DNA from: Calamus simplicifolius
Taxonomy: Eukaryota > Streptophyta > Magnoliopsida > Arecales > Arecaceae
Assembly (NCBI GenBank): GCA_900491605.1
Contig: UESW01004574.1
Location: 670,120-734,119, forward strand
Length of the DNA stretch: 64,000 bases
Direction: 5' to 3'
The notes under the pieces were generated by a model. The model did no database searches and was not told the origin of the DNA. It was given only the letters and a program-made list of their open reading frames with translations. Positions 46,296 to 58,500 of this stretch are shown piece after piece (within the stretch, counting starts at the first letter, position 1; the number at the start of each line of letters is the position of its first letter). The translations under genes were made by a program, and so were the position numbers.

Positions 46296-48605
46296 CTACT
46301 CAGGCCTCAGTCGGCCCCCGCCGGTCGGCTCATCATCAGTTGGCCCTGGAGATGCTGCCGACTCCTTCGACACCTCATCTGGCTCAAGATCGTTGAGGCC
46401 TGAGAGGCCGTGGACTCGGCCGACCTTCTCCTTACCGTCCCTAAAGCCGAGGAGATAGGCGCCAGAGGAAGCTTCCACCAACTCTTCCCGAAGGAAGTGC
46501 TCTTCCGGAATTTGTCCACTATCTTGGCTGCCTTCTCTTCACTGACGACAACCTTCCCTTCGGCCACGGTTGCTTTCTCCTGGCTGCCGCAGCCCTATCC
46601 TCAGCAGCCCTGGCCTTCTCCTCGCCCCGCAGATAGCTTCCTCCATTCTTGCCGCCTGGGCATTGGACTCCCGGGCGATCTCCTCGGCATTGGAGGCCCG
46701 CTTCCCCGCCGCCTCCACCTTGATGCCGAGGGACTGGATATGCAAGTCTTGAGCCTTGATGGTCGCCTCGGCGACCTTTAGGCATCTCCTCAGACACTCG
46801 AGCTCAGTTTTCGGCCCGACGTCTGACCCCGTCGAGCTCCTCGGCTCGCTCGACCAGGGCTACTGCCAGGGCCCCCTCGGCCCTATCTGCCTGGGCCCGA
46901 CTCTCGGTGGCTTCCTACCGGGACTGGCGGAGCGCTTCCTCGGTCTGAGCAAGCAAGTCTCTCAATACTACGAGGGTGTTTGTCGTCTGCAGTGAAAGGC
47001 CGTTGTCAGCAAGCAGTTAGAAAGAAGCAAAAGCAATGCATAAAGAAATGACTACGACACTCACCCATATTTGGGCCGAGAAGGCGTCTTGGAGGAGCGA
47101 CGCGGCCCCTTTGCAGTGAAGCTCCCTTTGATACTCGGGGTGGCAGATTTGAGCCACCAATCGCTCGGCCTCTCGCCCCTATCCCATCGGTGACGGTCTG
47201 GAGGGGAAGGCCTCAAGCTCGCCTTCCCTGTTGACCCCATCCTGTTGGGATGCTTCCGGGCCGCATCAAAGGCGACCTCTCCTCCTTGGCCTGCAGACCT
47301 GCTGACGCCCGGTCTTGCTTAGCCTGGGCCACAGGTGAAACTCTCTCTGGGGTCGTCTCAGCATCGGGGCAGGATGGCCTCGTATCCAAAAGGCTGGCTC
47401 CTCGGTCGGGGGTGTGGCATCAGTCCGAGGACCTTCGGGGGGCATGTCGGCAGTGAGATCGATGAGGAGGACCTACTCCTGGTTCCCCTGAGGTGGTTCC
47501 TGATGCCCTCGGGGTTGGTGGACCAATGGAGCCGGGGTCGGAGAGCGAGTCGAAGATCGGGAAGGGCTTAGAGATCGGGGCCTCTTCCTCGACGGCTCGC
47601 AGCACTGATAGCTTTCTTCTTCTTCTTGACTGCGGCCCTCCGCACCATGCGATCTGGTAGCTTCATAGCTTCACAAATCAAAGTCGGTCAAAAAAAAAGG
47701 TGGGGGGGAAGAGGAAGAAGATAGAAAAGGGAAGAGAAATGGAAGGGGGGCAGCAAGAAGGGGAGTGTTTAAGGCCGCTCACTGCCGCTCGGGAGGAGGC
47801 CCGCGAACTGGAGGTTATCCTCCGTCAGAAGCTGATTACACCAGGGGATGTCGGCCGTAAGTAGCATACCGAAGGCCTCCTTGTCCCTCGGAGTTACCAG
47901 ATGATTTGGTTCGGCCCTACATTTGGGTCCCCCCAACTCGGCCTCCCCCCTTTGAGGTCGGCGAAAAAGAATTGGGTCTTCCACACTTTGATTGAGGTAG
48001 GAAGGCCAAACTTCAAAACTCGAGTGGGCCGAGGTTGAAATACCCACCAGCCTGATTGCTGGCGGAGGTTATAAAAACTACGAAAAAGGGACACCTTAGG
48101 CTCTAATCGTGGAGGCGGGATAGGACAAAGAAAAAACAAAGGGTTCGAACGGAATTCGAACCAATTGCGATAGTGTTAAGGAATAGAAGTCGAAGAGGTT
48201 AGCGATCAGAGGGTGAAGAGGCAGTCAAAGGTTGGCCTTGAGAAAGGCCTCGTACAGGGCAACCCTCCCAGGACGGGAGGAGATCACCCTGTCATCCGGG
48301 GTGGGGACATACAACCGGATGCTATCCGGGATCCTATAGATAGCTTTGATCCTAGCCAGCTCCTGGCCGGTCACGGTGGAGGTAACCCTATCGGAGACTC
48401 TAAGGAGGCTCTACGGGTTCCAGCAGCGACCGGACGGTCCTAGTGGGGGCCCGACCGATAACCCGCCACTGGGATAGAGGAACCTGGTCCTTGGAGGAGG
48501 GAGAAGAGGACCAGGAGGGAGGGAGAGATGGAGAAGCCTGCATGTGCAGGGGAGGACAATAGCCCTCGGGAGGGCAGAAGAGGACCAAGAAGGCGAAGAA
48601 GACAT
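46296..48605 (-). pseudogene. Element 1 antisense ORF (putative gypsy-type transposon domain)
   Basis: On the strand opposite to gag-pol, a broken ORF starts at MSSSPSWSSSALP (48605) and ends SKESAASPGPTDDE-RLRPE at 46296. The middle (about 47890-48100) reads LFRSFYNLRQQSGWWVF and KVWKTQFFFADL, matching the plant domain called putative gypsy-type transposon (PF04195). A coiled-coil region rich in Ala and Glu follows. Element 2 has the homologous ORF at 52233-54455. The function is unknown. Several frameshifts are present. Confidence 0.8.
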
Positions 48606-49071
48606 GGGAGGAGGATTGACCTGGCTAGCAAAGGAAAAATGGCGGAGAAGATAGTAGGACTCGGACAGAGGGAGCTCAAGGAGAAGAAGACTCTGGGAGT
48701 AGTAAGGCAACATATTTGGAGCGTTCCCCCTATTATAGCTCCCCTCGAGTCATCCCACCTAAGCCAGCCTGCCGCGCACGCCTCCTGCTAGGAGGGATGC
48801 CTCGGCAGTCGCTCAGCGCTGATAGCGGGATATCGATAATGTCATTCTAATGATGGCGATGGTGACCGTTGCCTTTTCAAGAAGGATCCTCCCACATCTA
48901 ACGTGCAAATCAACAGGAGCGGCGACACTACAACATCCCAGGCCACTGGCACTAATGAGTCCTCGTGCCCCGTGGACATGTGCCACTGTTGCCATTGGTG
49001 GCTAGGCTGGATCAGCCGCCGGTCGAGTTCACACCCCTTTCGATGGGTGGGAAGTGAACCCACACCACCTC

Positions 49072-49087
49072 AGGGGCGGGGGGCATC
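49072..49087 (+). other. Element 1 polypurine tract
   Basis: AGGGGCGGGGGGCATC directly precedes the 3' LTR. Element 2 has almost the same tract. Confidence 0.8.
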
Positions 49088-49729
49088 TAATGTGGCTAAT
49101 CAAGCTCTGTCAAAGTTAACGAGATAAGGGGCTAACGAGGAGTTCCCCTCGGTCTCGGACCTCTACGGTCCCCTCGGCCTCGACCTCCAGGGTTCCCTCA
49201 GCCTCAGACCTCGCGGTCCCCTCAGCCTCAGATCTCTAGGGTCCCCTCGGCCTCGGACCTCCAAGATCCCAACGGCCTCGAGCTCTAGGGTTCCCTCGGC
49301 ATCAAATCTCCAGGGTTCCCCTCCACGTGGCCCACCAGTCCTTGGCAACCGCCACGTGGCCCACTATCTTCCTGCAACTACTACATAGCGCATTAGTCTT
49401 TGGCAACCGCCACATGGCCCACTAACTCCCAACGATCGCAAAAGATGGGACGTTACAAACATGGCCAGACCCACTATCACCTATACGGCCACAACTTCCT
49501 GAAAGCATGCAAAAAGGGGGACTTCGGAATAGGTATAAAAAGGACGAGTTAGGTTTTTTCTGGGGACAACATTTAAAAATACTATTTTTGAAGCACTAAC
49601 TTGACCGTCGGAGGGTCCTGTCGAAACCCCCCAGTCTCTGAGGACTTTCTTGCAGGCTTACTGTCATGGAGGCGAGACCAGGAGCTCCTTCGTCACCCAG
49701 CGTCAAGAAGATGTGCTTTGGCTACAACA
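49088..49729 (+). repeat. Element 1, 3' LTR
   Basis: Begins TAATGTGGCTAATCAAG (the expected TG is mutated to TA) and ends GGCTACAACA. It is collinear with the 5' LTR, including both CCACGTGG boxes and the TATA box, with scattered substitutions and small indels. Confidence 0.9.
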
Positions 49730-50885
49730 CCACTTTCCTTCTCTATTTGAAAATGAAAAGTGAGCGAATGAGCAAGAAAGAGATTTTTTCATTAAAAAAG
49801 ATTCATCATTTGCGCTAAAAATAAGTAAAAATTAATTGATAGTAAATAAATTTAAGTTATAAGTATATAATATTTTTTTATTTGAAATGTGACTATTTTA
49901 AGACATGCAACTATTTGAGATATTAAATTTCTTCTTGTCATTAGACATTCTCGAGTCAAAAACTAACCAAAATGTACTCCAAATCGGATCATTGATTTTG
50001 CAATGGTAGCTCTATATTATAGAAGAGCTTTACTACCATCCTATGGATAGCCCTCTTCTCATGCCCATTAACATCTGCACACTTGGATAGGCTTCGATAC
50101 CATTTATTAAAGATGAGATTTAAACTCACAACCTTTCAAACCCAAATCTTAACCTAAGGCTACAAACTAATTTAATCATCTTAATTTTTAAAAAAACTCA
50201 ATCCAGTCAAATTGCATCTTATTTCCTAATATGCGATAAAAGCTTTAAGTTTATCTCGGATTTGGGGTGTTACAAATGTTATTAGACATGATACAAGTAT
50301 TTGAAAGTTGAAGGGTATGAAAAAGAGCTACTCATGAAACGATGATAGAGTCCGTCATGATATGGAGCCATCCTTACAACATTAGCGATCCAACTCGGAA
50401 TAGATTCTAGCTATCCTGCAGCGTATGATGAGAACATGGCATTATAAAAGAAAAATTATAATATTTTAAAAATAGTTGTACGTATGATGGAAAAGAAATG
50501 TATTACTTGATTACTCAAGATTACTCAAGTTTATCTACTACTAATAATTTTTATTTTTTTTTTTACCAAATGATTTTGTTTGCTAATAAGTTAATTAAAG
50601 TAGATGGATTTAGGCCTTACTCACTTCAAAAGGTCAAATCTAAACAATCCTAGCTTATTTCGACCCTCATCAAAAATTTGGTTAAACCCCACCTCTCTTG
50701 ACCATCAGTCGGCCTTTATGGCCTACGCATCTAACAATATTGTTAACGTCCTAATATTGAAATTTCTCATTATCGTCGTTCCACACGCCAAATCTTTAAT
50801 CCATCTTTCATCACATTCAAAATGCCTAAACCTAAGAGGATCAAAGTTGAAATCAAGCCATAACTTTGAAATTTTGTTTCCAAAT
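49730..50885. other. AT-rich DNA between the two retrotransposons
   Basis: No recognisable gene or repeat. Probably old host DNA or diverged mobile DNA into which element 2 inserted. Confidence 0.5.
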
Positions 50886-50890
50886 CTTTG
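50886..50890. other. Target-site duplication of element 2, left copy (CTTTG)
   Basis: CTTTG immediately precedes the TGTTGACG end. The same five bases follow the other LTR at 61789-61793. Confidence 0.9.
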
Positions 50891-51688
50891 TGTTGACGTC
50901 GAGTCAGCTTCTTGAATGCTGGGAAAATGGAGGTCCTCCTTGCCGGACTCCTGCAAGAAAAGTCCTGGAGACCGAATGTTCCGGTGGAGACCCTCCGACG
51001 CTCAAGTCAGTCACTCGGAACAGACGAGAGTTAGCTAGCAGAAGAAAGCTAGAGAGTTAGGGTTTTGGGCCCCTTTCCTCGTTGTAAATGTGAGCTTTTA
51101 TACATGTTCAAAGATCTCCCTCCCTCCATGCTTACAGAAGGTTACCAATTTCATGATATCCCCATCCGATAACGGACAAAAAAGAGGGACTGACAATGAC
51201 AGGTCGTATCGTTACTATGCATCAGAGGTGTCCTGCTTGATTTGCCACCCGCCAATACGATATCATGCGTCGGGTGGCTATGGTTGCACCAGGCGCGCGT
51301 CGTTATGAGTTATGCCACATGCAGCCACAAACAAGTGGTGGATCGTACTCCGTAACGGGATATGGCCATACGTGGTTGCAGGCGAGTGATGGATCACATA
51401 CCGTAACGGGGTATGGCCATGCACTGTTACGGGTGCGTGTGGGCCATACGTCTTAATGGGGCATGGCGACGCACTATAGTAGGCGAATAGCGGGCCACGT
51501 GGGCATGCCAGGTGGCCGTAGCTATAAGCTGGCCTCGAAGGTGGAGGTGGCTTCGGAGGTGGACCTCGGAGGTTGGCCTCGGAGGTTGGCCTCGGAGGTT
51601 GACCTCGGAGGTTGGCTTCGGATGTTGAAGTGGGACGTCGTCAGTCTCCTTTACCATTAACCCTGACGGTGCTGGATCAGCCATATCA
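50891..51688 (-). repeat. Element 2, 3' LTR
   Basis: On the plus strand TGTTGACGTCGAGTCAGC to GGATCAGCCATATCA. It contains a reverse TATA box (51095-51102) and a 13-bp minisatellite (CTCGGAGGTTGGC) with about five copies at 51555-51620. The other LTR has only about two, which largely explains the length difference (798 against 749 bp). Confidence 0.92.
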
Positions 51689-51706
51689 GATGCCCCCGCC
51701 CCTGAG
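51689..51706 (-). other. Element 2 polypurine tract
   Basis: The reverse complement reads CTCAGGGGCGGGGGCATC, next to the TGATATGG start of the 3' LTR. Confidence 0.8.
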
Positions 51707-52232
51707 ACGGAGCGGGTCTACCCTGGCGAAGCAAAGGGGTGTTACCTCCCTAGTGGCTGATCCCCATTTGTTGCCAACTGCCCTCGGCCACGTGTCTCTG
51801 GATGCTACGATAGCTTAGCGTGGGCAACTTGGGGGATGTGAAGGGGCACCGCTGTCCGTCCGATCTGCCGATTGCCCTTGAGGCGGGGTTGTCCTTTTGA
51901 AATTCGTAAAAGCGGCCGCCATCATTGCCATCATGGTGCTGGCATCAGTGGTGTCCATCATTGGCTGAAGGCGGTTTGTTCCATGCACCGGACCCCTGCC
52001 GAGGTGGCCCAGCCTATAGCGGGAGTCTGGGTGGTTGAAAAATCGAGGCGGAACGATTTGAAACTTGACAAAACCCGGGCGAAGGCTGAATACTCATCAT
52101 TTTACTTGAGTTATCTTCTTCCTCTGGTCCTCTGCTCCTTCTGCAACCTGAGAATCGCCCCCCATCATTTCTTTCTTCAGGTTAGCCCTCTGTCCTTCCT
52201 GATCCTTCCTTCCTCTTTCCCGAACTTTCGTC
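51707..52232. other. Element 2 untranslated region beside the antisense ORF
   Basis: Between the purine tract and the antisense ORF start. Open frames here are short and without family features. It may hold the promoter of the antisense ORF. Confidence 0.4.
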
Positions 52233-54455
52233 ATGGCCTCCTCACCATCCTGGACTTCTTCTGCTCCCTCTGACAATCGCATTTCTCCCTCGAGGTTTCG
52301 TGCCTCTTCATCTCCTTCTTCTTCATGGTCCTCCGATCCGGAGGACCATCTTCCTTTGTCCCAACGATCGGTTGCTGCCAGGGCTCCTGCAAGGGGATGC
52401 TCGGCGCGACCAGCCGGCCCCAGCGAGGAGGCGCCAGGCGGCGGCCGGCGCATCTTTGAGGGCGGGGGTGGAATCCCCGAAGGGGACCGCCTCAACAGTA
52501 ACGGGTCAAGACTTAGCCAAAATTAGGGCATGTTACCAGGTACCTGAGATGTCGGGCTCTTCCTTCCGACCCCCAATGACAGGGTGGTCTCCTCCTGGCC
52601 TGGCAAAGTGGCCGTTTACGAGATTTCCTTTAGGTTAGGTCTTCGTCTACCCTGTCATCCCTTTTTTATTAACCTTTTGGACTATTACTCTTTGACTCTG
52701 CTTAACTGGTCCCAGACTCCCTTCGGACCGTTTGCACCTTTCTTATCCTTTGCCACCACCTCCAAATCACCCCTTGATTCTCTTTCTTCCGCTGCTTTTA
52801 CACCCTCAGGCAACAGAGGGGTTGGTGGCTATTTCAGCCTCGATGGTCGGGTCCTCAAGCTTCTTCTCCCTACCTCGGTTAAGGGATGGAAATCCCATTT
52901 CTTTTTTGTTGACCTTGATCAAGTCAAGTGGTGGGGGGACCCCGACCTTCGACCCAACATGAACTCCACCGTCCTCCCAGGAGACAAGAAGCGTTGGGGC
53001 AACTATTGACTGCCAACATCCCCAGATACAGCTTGCTTCTGTCAAGCACAACCTCCAGCTGGCGGGCCTCACCACACAGAGCGGTGAGTAATAGACGCCC
53101 CAGCACTTAGCCAAATTGCCCCCTTCCTCCTCCTTCTCCTCCCCTTTTCTTTTTCTTCTTTCTTTTTCTTCTTTTTTTTTGACTGACTCCGACTGATGCT
53201 GTGCAACAATGAAGCCTCGATTTCCATGGTCAAGAAGGCTGCAATCAAGAGGATGAGGGCCCGTGGTGGCCCGAGAGAGGGGCAGCAGGCGCCGGCCCCC
53301 AAGTGCCTTACTGTGAGGGCATCCCTGCCGACCGTGCGGCGAGCCTCCCCCAGCCCCGAAGGTGGACCTGACGGCTGACACCTCGCCAGAGGGGGCAACA
53401 ACCGAGGGGGCAACGATGGAGGAGCCGGCGACAATGGAGGAGCCAACAGCGACGGAGGAACCCCAAGCTCCTAATGAACTGCCCCAGCCAAAGTAGACAA
53501 AAGTTGGGGGGAAGGGCCATCAGGGGCGGCGAGCCCGCCCCCCGAGCAGATGCCGGCTAGCCGCCCTCGCACGCCGAGCCGGAGTACTTCGGGACCGCCG
53601 AGGGGAACAGGGCCGAGCCAATCCCTCGCGGTTTTTCTTTGATAAATGATGGGCGCCGGCTGAACAACTCATGTCCTACGTCGTTCAACCTGATATTCAA
53701 GAGGAGCTCGAACCCTGGGGGCGAATAGGTTCTTTCAGGAGATCTTCTCAGCTCTCATTCGAGTAAGTATTTTTTCTTCCTGCCCTTAGTTTAGTGCACT
53801 TAAGCAATTTGCATAGCTGACACTCTGAGTGCAGGTGACCAACTCCATCATGCTCGCCCGGGAGGCCATCGGCGAGGGGGAAGCTGTTGCCCGCTAAGTC
53901 CAGCAGGATGCCGAGGACGCCTAGGCCCTGGCCGAGGCTACGGAGAAGGCCTTGGAATTGGTAAGGGCCGAGTGCGCCGATAAAATAAAGGAGGTTGAGA
54001 GCAGAGCCAAGGCCGAGGCTGACCGACGATGGGTGGCGCTCAATCAGCTCACAGAGGCCGAGGGTGCAATTGAAGCCCAAAACCTCCACATAGCCGACCT
54101 AACTCGGCCATTCAGAGGCCGAGGATCGGGCGAAGCGGGCTGAGGGAGAGGTGAAGGCCATGGAGGCCGAGAGGGCGACAGTAGCCTCTCTGGTGGCGAA
54201 GAAGGAGGCCCGAGTCGCTGAGGTGGAGGCTGCCGCCGAGGCTAGAGTTGCCGCGGTCGTGGAGGAGTTCAAGGCATCGGAGCACTTCACCCCGAGCTGG
54301 TTGAAGCTAATGCCGATTTCTACGTCCAGGGGTTCGACGATGCCAAGAAGAAAGCTGCCCGAGTTTTGAACCTCCCCCAGGTCATGGACATTGAGCGAAC
54401 CCAGAGTCCGATGAGGCCTCAGATGGCGAGCCCGCGCCGGACCTTGATTTTGTAG
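52233..54455 (+). pseudogene. Element 2 antisense ORF (putative gypsy-type transposon domain)
   Basis: Opposite to gag-pol. It starts MASSPSWTSSAPSD at 52233 (the same start as in element 1). At 52584-53009 it reads VYEISFRLGLRLPCHPFF, INLLDYYSL and LPTSVKGWKSHFFFVDL, the signature of the PF04195 plant retrotransposon domain. After about 53200 it is low-complexity Pro/Ala/Glu sequence. From about 53950 to 54370 it is a long Ala/Glu/Arg coiled coil (AERATVASLVAKKEARVAE), then FYVQGFDDAKKKAARVL and a stop at 54455. Frame breaks lie near 52520, 53010 and 54140. The function is unknown; antisense ORFs at this place are known from Tat-type elements. Confidence 0.8.
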
Positions 54456-54779
54456 TTCTTCATTTTTGTTTTTTTACTAAGTCCGACTTGGTCGGCATTT
54501 TGTATACACTAATGTTAATGAAGTATAATTTTCCATCAATGAAAATCTAAACTGTGATCTCTTCTCCGAGTCCCTGGGTTGCTAACGTAGGACCCCTGAG
54601 GGCTTCGTCAGCACCGAGGGGCTGCTTTTATTTTTCATGCAACTTTAACTTAGTCATATAGGGCTGGACCCCTTTGGGAAAGCCGAGGGAGACGGGTAGT
54701 GTTTGCCCCCCGGGGACCCGGGCTTCCAAGCACTGATGAAACGTCGAGCTTGGGCTGATGAGGATGACTTGGACTTCAA

Positions 54780-55470
54780 AGCATCGATGGAATATCGGTC
54801 TTGGACTGCCAAGGATGACTTGGGCTTTTTTGTTAGAGTCGATGGTACATTGGTCTGTCAGTGGTACACTGGGCTTTCCATGCCGAGTCTGGCTCGGGCT
54901 TTTTTGAATCCGATGGTACATCAGGTCTTCGATGCCAATGGTACATTGGGCTTTTTTATTGAGAGCCGATGGTACATCGTCTGCCAGTGGTACACTGGGC
55001 TTTCCATGCCGAGGCTGGCCTCGGCTTTTTTGAATCCGATGGTACATCGGGTTTTCGATGCCAATGGTACATTGGGTTATTTTGTTGAGAGCCGATGGTA
55101 CATCGGTCTGCCAGTGGTACGCTGGGCTTTCCATGCCAAGTCTGGCCTCGGGCTTTTTTGAATCCGATGGTACATCGGGTCTTCGATGCCAATGGTACAT
55201 TGGGCTTTTTTTTGAGAGCCGATGGTACATCGGTCTACCAGTGGTACACTGGGCTTTCCATGCCGAGTCTGGCCTCGGGCTTTTTTGAATCCGATGGTAC
55301 ATGGGTCTTCGATGCCAATGGTACATTGGGTTTTTTTGTTGAGAGCCGATGGTACATCGGTCTACCAGTGGTACATTGGGCTTTCCATGCCGAGTCTGGC
55401 CTCGGGCTTTTTTGAATCCGATGGTACATCGGGTCTTCGATGCCAATGGTACATTGGGCTTTTTGTTGAG
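54780..55470 (-). repeat. Element 2 tandem repeats, about 127-bp unit
   Basis: The landmark GAATCCGATGGTACAT recurs at 54906, 55032, 55160, 55287 and 55414. Each unit contains three to four GATGGTACATCGG / AATGGTACATTGG near-palindromes and a CTTTCCATGCCGAG segment. All six frames stay open over long stretches (up to about 270 codons), giving spurious ORFs. Confidence 0.93.
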
Positions 55471-55588
55471 AAGCTGAGATGCTTAAACCTCTGTTTATTA
55501 GTTTCAAATGCGGGGCGGAGCCCCAAGAGAATACAATCGTAAAATTTCATGTAAAGAAAGAGTATGCTACTGATAATATCGACGGAGG

Positions 55589-58500
55589 TTATCGGCGTTC
55601 CACGTCCACGGGAGCGGCTTTCCGTCCAGCTCTTCTATTTTGTACGCTCGTGGCGGAGTGCCTCGTGATCCGGTAGGGTCCTTCCCAGTTCGATGCTAGC
55701 TTGCCCCCTTCCGTCGATTTTGAGATTTCAGCTCGACGAAGGATGAGGTCCCCCGGCAAGAAGGCCCTTGGGCGGACACGAGCGTTGTAATATCTAGCCG
55801 CTCGCTGTCGGTAGGCTGCCATTCGGAGTCGCGCTCGGTCCCGCACCTCTTCCACCAGATCGAGGTTGGCCCGCAACTGGTTTGGGTTATCTTCCTCGCT
55901 GTAGGCTTCCACTCTGGGCTCAGGGCACCGATCTCTACATGAATGACTGCTTTGGATTCGAAGACGAGGCTGAAGGAGTTTCTCCGGTGGGGGCCGAGGC
56001 ATTGTGTGGTAGGCCCATAGCACATTGTGGAGCTCCTCCACCCATCATCCTTTGCAGTCATCTAGCCGGGCTCTCAGTCCTTGAAGAATGATGCAGTTGG
56101 TCACCTCGGCCACTCCGTTGGTCTGAGGATGCCTACAGAGGTGAACCGCTGATGGATGCCGAGCTCGGTGCAAAATCCTCGGAAGGGTGCGTTGTCGAAC
56201 TGCCAGCCATTGTCAGTGACCAGAGTATGCGGCAGCCCGAACCGGCATATTATAGACTTCCAGAAGAAAGCCCTCACCTTGCCCTCGGTGATCTTGGCAA
56301 GCGCCTCAGTCTCGATCCATTTGGTGAAGTGGTCGACAGCCACCAGCAAGAACTTACGCTGGCCCAAGGCAGGAGGAAATGGCCCCAAGATGTCCATCCC
56401 CCACTGGGCGAAGGGCCAAGGTGCTGCCAGTGGGGTCAGCTGAGATGTTGGCTGCCGTTGGATGTTGGCATGGTGCTGGCAGCTATCACACTTCTTGACA
56501 AGCTCGGCCGCGTCCTCCCTCATGGTCAGCCAATAATACCCCTGCCGCAGGGCCTTGTACGCCAGGGCTCTGCCCCCCAGATGACTCCCGCATATGCCTT
56601 CATGAATTTCTCGCAAGATATAGTCAGCTTCAGTAGGCCCGATGCACTTGAGGACCGGGTATGAGAATGATCTTCGGTAAAGCTTCCATCCATCATCAGG
56701 AACTTCGGGCCCGTGCTGAGCAGTCTGGCCTCGATCGGTCTTCGGGGAGGGTGTCGTCAGTAAGATATCGGACATAAGCGTCCATCTAGGAAGGCTCCTG
56801 CTGACCAGCATTGCCCCCTCCACCGCTGCTTCGATGGTCGGGACTTGCAGATGCTCCAAGTACATCCTTCCCAAGGTCCCGTTGGCCGAAGTGGCCAAGT
56901 GGGACAACACATCAGTCCTGGCCTTCTCCACACGGAGAATGTAGCTGATGCGGAAATATATAAACCGAGAGGCTTGAGATCGTACCTTGTTCAGGTAGCA
57001 GGACATAGTTGGGTCTCTAGCCTCATACTCCCCAGCGACCTGCCCGGAGACAAGCTGGGAGTCCGTGAAGGCCCTTAGACGTTTCGCACCAAGCTCCTTG
57101 GCTAGCTTCATCCCTGCCAGCAAGGCTTCATACTCTGCTTGGTTGTTGGTGGCCAGGAAGAGGAATTGGAGAGCGTACTCCACCACCTCTCCCTCGGGGC
57201 TCGCAAGGATAAGTCCGGCCCCGCTCCCCTAAGAGTTTACCGCTCCATCCACATAAAGAATCCAGCCTTCTTTCTCCACCCCCTCGGCCGTGGGGGACTC
57301 CATGCATGCCTCGGGTGCAACTCCTCCGAATGCTCCTTGACCAAGTGCACTTGACCAAGAAGTCGGCTAACACTTGGGACTTCATTGCAGGCCTTGACCG
57401 GATGGATAAGTCAAACTCTCCCAACTTGATGGCCCATTTGGCCACCGACCGGAAGTGTCTAGATGGGACAAGATAGTCCGAAGTGGTTGGTCCGTGAGTA
57501 CCATATTGGGTGAGCTTGAAAGTAGGGTCGGAAGCGCTGGGCGGAGACCACCAGGACAAAGATGATCTTCTCGGTCTTGGAGTATCTGGTCTCAGCATTG
57601 GAGTACCTTGCTAGTGTAGTAGACCGGCTTCTACACTCCGTCGGCGTCCATGCGAACGAGCAAGGAGCTGACAGCTTTAGGGGAGGCTGCAAGATACAAA
57701 AAGAGTTCCTCCCGCTCCTCGGCTTAGACAACAGTGGAGGAGTAGATAGAAATTTCTTTAGCTCCTCGAAAGCTTCCTGACACTCCTTCGTCTATTCGAA
57801 GTTGTTGACCTTGCGCACACCTTAAAGAAGGGTAGACATCGCTCTGCCGACCTTAACATGAAGCGGCTCAGGGCTGCCACCCTCCCGGTCAGACGCTGCA
57901 CCTCCCTCTTGTTAGCTGGAGGCCTCATATCCAAGATGACTCGGATCTTGTTGGGTTGGCTTCAATTCCTCACTGCATCACCATGAAGCCCAGAAACTTG
58001 CTTGCCGCAACTCTGAAGGTGCACTTGCGGGGGTTCAGCCTCATTCGGTACCGGCGTAGGTTGGCGAAGGTCTCCGCAAAGTCGGCAACATGGTCCGTGG
58101 CATGGGTGCTCTTGGTCAACATGTCGTCCACGTACACCTCCATGTTGCACCCGATTTGGTCCTCGAAAACCTTGTTCATCAACCTCTAGTAGGTGGCTCC
58201 CGCATTCTTCTATCCGAACGTTATCACTTTGTAGCAATATATCCCCTTCTCGGTGACAAAGGAGGTCGCCTCTTCATCAGCCGGGTTCATCCTGATCTGG
58301 TTGTACCCCAAGAATGCATCCATGAAGCTGAGGGTCTCATGGCTGGACGTAGCATCTACTAGTTGGTCGATCCGAGGCAGCGGAAAGCTGTCCTTGGGGC
58401 ATACTTTATTGAGGTCGGTGAAGTCTACACACATCCTTCAACTCCCACTAGCCTTGTGGACCATCACAACATTCGCCAGCCAGTCGGGGTAGTGCACCTC

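Larger units (their letters stand above)
39343..49729 (+). mobile_element. Tat-type Ty3/gypsy LTR retrotransposon, element 1 (degenerate)
   Basis: About 10.4 kb, plus orientation. Two LTRs (39343-39962 and 49088-49729) flank a primer-binding site, gag, protease, reverse transcriptase, RNase H, a second RNase H, integrase, a tandem-repeat block, an antisense ORF and a purine tract. The second RNase H before integrase and the antisense ORF after pol are marks of the Tat lineage. Stops and frameshifts break every ORF. The five bases left (ATATC) and right (CCACT) of the element do not match, so no target duplication is visible. The element begins about 400 bp upstream of the EREL start and points away from it. 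Confidence 0.9.

Noticed and set aside
54628..55550. Open frames up to 272 codons on both strands
   Set aside because: The about 127-bp tandem repeat keeps several frames open at once; the peptides are simple repeats with no known domain.
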